A stretch of DNA of 17,125 nt from Bacteroidota bacterium. GTDB lineage: Bacteria; Bacteroidota; Bacteroidia; Chitinophagales; Chitinophagaceae. The stretch's first letter is position 1. Every line of letters begins with the position of its first letter. The notes beneath the pieces were generated by a model, which was not told the origin of the DNA, ran no database searches, and saw nothing but the letters and a program-made list of their open reading frames with translations. The stretch lies in NCBI GenBank assembly GCA_947463975.1, contig CANHUW010000013.1, forward strand, positions 1 through 17,125, given 5' to 3'. Shown here in pieces: positions 15,005 through 17,125 of this stretch. The position numbers and the translations under genes are program-made.

Positions 15005-15648
15005 TGAAAAATTCGGTAGAATTATATATTGAAAAAGCTGATCTATGGAAAGATGAAATGACATTATTAAGAAATATTTTATTAGAATGTTCATTAACAG
15101 AGACCATTAAATGGGGCATCCCCTGCTATATGTTTGAAGAGAAAAATATTTTAGCAATACAAGCATTTAAAACGCATTGTGATATAGGGTTTTTTAAGGG
15201 GGCTTTACTGAAAGATCCTAAGCATTTGCTAGAGAAAGCTGGAGAAAATACACAAAGTTCTAGACAATTAAGATTTACAAACATTGATGAGGTACATAAG
15301 AAAAAAAATATTATTAAGTCTTTTGTTAAGGAAGCCATTCGAATTGAAAAAGAAGGAATTCAATTAGTTATAGAAGAAAAACCAGGTACTGAACTAATTG
15401 AAGAGTTAGAGATTGAATTCAAAAAAAATAAAAAATTTGAAAACGCATTTAAAAAATTAACGCCAGGTAGACAAAGAGGTTATCTTATATATTTTTCTGG
15501 TACCAAAAATAGTGATACTAGAATGAATAGAATTGAAAAAAATATTTCAAGAATAATGGATGGATATGGCATACATGATTGTACTTGTGGACTTTCAAAA
15601 AGAATGCCTAACTGCGATGGTTCTCATAAATTCTTAAAAACAAATTAG
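15001..15648 (+). CDS. DUF1801 plus YdeI/OmpD-associated protein with a C-terminal CDGSH iron-sulfur motif
   Basis: The 215-residue protein has three parts. Residues 5-115 are a second DUF1801 domain (TIKWGIPCYMF, DIGFFKGALL). Residues about 130-190 are the YdeI/OmpD-associated helical domain, ending in KLTPGRQRGYLIYFSGTK and RIEKNISRIMDG. Residues 194-209 read CTCGLSKRMPNCDGSH, which matches the CDGSH [2Fe-2S] ligand pattern exactly: Cys194, Cys196, Cys205 and His209 with spacings 2, 9 and 4, and Ser and Pro in their consensus places. CDGSH proteins (mitoNEET type) hold a redox-active cluster with three Cys and one His. Only a few residues follow, so the motif is a terminal tag and may need a partner or dimer to hold a cluster. 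The start overlaps the previous stop; Met2 (15004) is an equally good start. The next gene follows after one base. Confidence 0.85.
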   Translation: MMKNSVELYIEKADLWKDEMTLLRNILLECSLTETIKWGIPCYMFEEKNILAIQAFKTHCDIGFFKGALLKDPKHLLEKAGENTQSSRQLRFTNIDEVHKKKNIIKSFVKEAIRIEKEGIQLVIEEKPGTELIEELEIEFKKNKKFENAFKKLTPGRQRGYLIYFSGTKNSDTRMNRIEKNISRIMDGYGIHDCTCGLSKRMPNCDGSHKFLKTN

Positions 15649-15649
15649 A

Positions 15650-16168
15650 ATGTCATTATTTGTAATTGAAAAAGTAAATGAAAGTGAAGTAGAGGAGTTG
15701 CAATCAATTAGCAGACAAACCTTCTATGAAACCTATTGCTCAATGAATACCAAAGAAAATATGGATAAGTACTTAAATGAAAATTTATCTATACCTGCTT
15801 TAGAAAAAGAATTAAAAAATCCAAATTCAGCATTTTTCATCATTAGGGATCATGATAAAAATATTGGTTATTTGAAATTAAACATGGGACCTGCGCAAAC
15901 AGATATTAAAGATGCTAGTGCACTTGAGATAGAAAGAATCTATGTTATTAAAGAATATCAAGGTAAAAAAGCAGGTCAGCAACTATATGAAAAAACAATT
16001 CAAGTAGCTAAAGAAAAAATGTTGAAATATATCTGGCTAGGCGTTTGGCAGGAAAATCCAAAAGCAATCCAATTTTATACTAAAAATGGTTTTGAAGTAT
16101 TTGATCAACACGTTTTTAAATTAGGTGATGAAGAGCAAACTGACTTCTTGATGAGATTATTCATTTAA
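15650..16168 (+). CDS. GNAT-family N-acetyltransferase, PaiA-like
   Basis: This 172-residue cytoplasmic acetyl-CoA-dependent acetyltransferase has the acetyl-CoA pyrophosphate loop EYQGKKAGQQLYEK (102-115) following the IERIYVIK strand. The second part is YIWLGVWQENPKAIQFYTKNGFEVF (127-151), with the typical N-x-x-A-x-x-F-Y-x-x-x-G-F arrangement. The closing LGDEEQTDFLM resembles the polyamine acetyltransferase PaiA group. The substrate could be a polyamine, another amine or a protein; sequence alone does not decide. Its ATG begins one base after the stop of the DUF1801-YdeI gene, so it is almost certainly translated from the same mRNA. A strong hairpin terminator follows. Confidence 0.9.
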   Translation: MSLFVIEKVNESEVEELQSISRQTFYETYCSMNTKENMDKYLNENLSIPALEKELKNPNSAFFIIRDHDKNIGYLKLNMGPAQTDIKDASALEIERIYVIKEYQGKKAGQQLYEKTIQVAKEKMLKYIWLGVWQENPKAIQFYTKNGFEVFDQHVFKLGDEEQTDFLMRLFI

Positions 16169-16184
16169 TTTTTTAAATAATTAA

Positions 16185-16228
16185 TTGAATAAAAAATCCC
16201 CCGAAAATTCGAGGGATTTTTTATTCAA
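16185..16228. terminator. Long bidirectional hairpin terminator
   Basis: Twenty-one-base arms (16185-16205 and 16208-16228) with a two-base loop pair with a single mismatch (C against A). The core TCCCCCGAA / TTCGAGGGA is flanked by A6 and T6 runs, so it works on both strands. It closes the DUF1801-YdeI-GNAT operon and lies 10 bases from the stop codon of the convergent isomerase-like gene. Confidence 0.93.
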
Positions 16229-16238
16229 AGTAGCTTTT

Positions 16239-17125
16239 TTAGTTAAATCCAATATTGGTTAACCCTTTATGGCTAATAACAATAGCCTCTAATGGAGTTT
16301 CATTAAAACAAGCATCTTGTTCAACAAAATAGTGTTGCATTCCAGATAATTTCTTATTGGCTAAAATTCTCTTAAAATCGATCTTGCCATTACCCACTGG
16401 AGCAAAACGACCTTGAGCATCCATGTCTTTTACATGCCATATTTTAAATCTTCCTGGATAACGCTTAAAGTACTCAACTGGATCAGCACCAGCTTTAGTT
16501 ACCCAATATAAATCCATTTGAAAGTTTACAATACTGGCATCGCAATGCTCCAATAAATAATCAATCACTACATTACCCTCTGCATCTTTATTGAATTCAA
16601 AATCATGGTTATGGTATAATAATTCTAAGCCAGCTGCCTTACATTTTGCACCAAGAATATTTAAAGTTTCCGCTAAAGCTTTTGCGCCACCTTTCATTCC
16701 CATGCCTTTTTTAACAGGATCATAAATGAAGGTACCCATTGGCGGAACTGGTACAACAAAGTATTTAAACCCCGCAGTTTTTAAATCAGCAATTTGTTGA
16801 TCCACATTGGCAAAAGTTACAGAACCCTGATGTGCAGATATTGGCGTTAATTTCATTTCATCCAACAAAGCCTTAAAATCTGCTGGAGATAAATTATAAA
16901 ACTTGCCATTGTTGTAACCAGCAGATTCAACATTTACATATCCCGCTTGTGCTACTTTTTCTAAAGTGGCTCTTGCATCTTTCATCATTGCATCACGAAC
17001 TGTATATAATGCTAAACCTCCGAATGGCTTATCTGGTTGAACTGTTTTGTTGATTGGTTTAAAAGCCATTAAGGTTAGCGCAATAAAGGCAGAAAACACT
17101 AAAGAGGCTTTTAATAAGTGGTTTG
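16239..17125 (-). CDS. Exported xylose-isomerase-like TIM-barrel protein (sugar phosphate isomerase/epimerase family), 5' end cut off
   Basis: The frame stays open to the right edge. Upstream of a GTG at 17099 it continues as ..NHLLKASLVFSAFIALTLMAF, clearly the middle of a signal peptide, so the true start lies just beyond 17125 and the GTG is internal. Numbering from that GTG, the (beta/alpha)8 domain begins at GGLALYTVRD (27-36). Likely metal and active-site residues are His163 and His165 in YHNHDFEF, Asp196 in FQMDLYW, His222 in WHVKD and Glu260 in FVEQD, the usual pattern of AP-endonuclease-2-type isomerases. Exported members are common in Bacteroidota and often act in sugar or inositol breakdown, but the substrate is unknown. 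It converges on the GNAT gene across a shared terminator. Confidence 0.9.
   Translation of the reverse strand, partial: NHLLKASLVFSAFIALTLMAFKPINKTVQPDKPFGGLALYTVRDAMMKDARATLEKVAQAGYVNVESAGYNNGKFYNLSPADFKALLDEMKLTPISAHQGSVTFANVDQQIADLKTAGFKYFVVPVPPMGTFIYDPVKKGMGMKGGAKALAETLNILGAKCKAAGLELLYHNHDFEFNKDAEGNVVIDYLLEHCDASIVNFQMDLYWVTKAGADPVEYFKRYPGRFKIWHVKDMDAQGRFAPVGNGKIDFKRILANKKLSGMQHYFVEQDACFNETPLEAIVISHKGLTNIGFN

Noticed and set aside
17097..17099. GTG as the start codon of the isomerase-like gene
   Set aside because: The frame continues upstream with signal-peptide-like residues (NHLLKASL) to the window edge, so the GTG is an internal Val and the gene is cut by the edge.
1..17125. Search for tRNA, rRNA, CRISPR arrays, transposase genes and phage genes
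   Set aside because: No repeat-spacer pattern, tRNA-like fold, transposase or phage-type protein was recognised on either strand.

Overview
The window (about one third G+C by eye) looks like chromosomal DNA of a member of the Bacteroidota, probably Chitinophagaceae-like. The basis is a TonB receptor paired with an HmuY-type lipoprotein, many signal peptides ending in ..AQ or a Ser-Cys lipobox, a DUF1801/YdeI gene pair, a DUF4405 protein, and mostly missing Shine-Dalgarno sequences. The genus is inference. No rRNA, tRNA, CRISPR, insertion sequence or phage gene was seen. No stretch longer than 218 bases lacks a gene.

Left part (1-3760): the tail of an unidentified + strand gene converges on an OmpR-type response regulator that has no kinase gene on either side. 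Divergent from it is a two-gene operon for a TonB-dependent outer-membrane receptor and an HmuY-like lipoprotein, closed by a strong bidirectional terminator. Family resemblance says heme uptake, but the mature HmuY-like protein has no His, Met or Cys, and the receptor has no His in its plug or FRAP-like loop. The cargo is therefore uncertain.

Arsenic region (3793-6394): a compact minus-strand operon arsR-arsM-arsC encodes the As(III) sensor, the arsenite methyltransferase and a thioredoxin-type arsenate reductase. A perfect inverted repeat next to the arsR start codon is a likely ArsR operator. No arsenite efflux pump lies in the operon. Divergent from arsR is a DUF4405 membrane protein with an extracytoplasmic extension. 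The logic appears to be reduction of As(V) to As(III), then methylation.

Middle part (6398-14423): a RhlE-like DEAD-box helicase and a GapN-like aldehyde dehydrogenase whose usual catalytic Glu position reads Gly (both minus strand); an exported SxxK serine hydrolase (+); and a minus-strand pair of an exported GH3 glycosidase followed by a membrane-anchored M20 peptidase.

Right part (14642-17125): a tightly coupled + strand operon of DUF1801, DUF1801-YdeI with a C-terminal CDGSH [2Fe-2S] motif, and a GNAT acetyltransferase, ended by a long hairpin. It converges on an exported xylose-isomerase-like TIM-barrel protein that runs off the right edge.

Best candidates for something undescribed are the His/Met-free HmuY-receptor pair, the CDGSH motif on the DUF1801-YdeI protein, and the aldehyde dehydrogenase with an altered active site. 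The gene families themselves are known.
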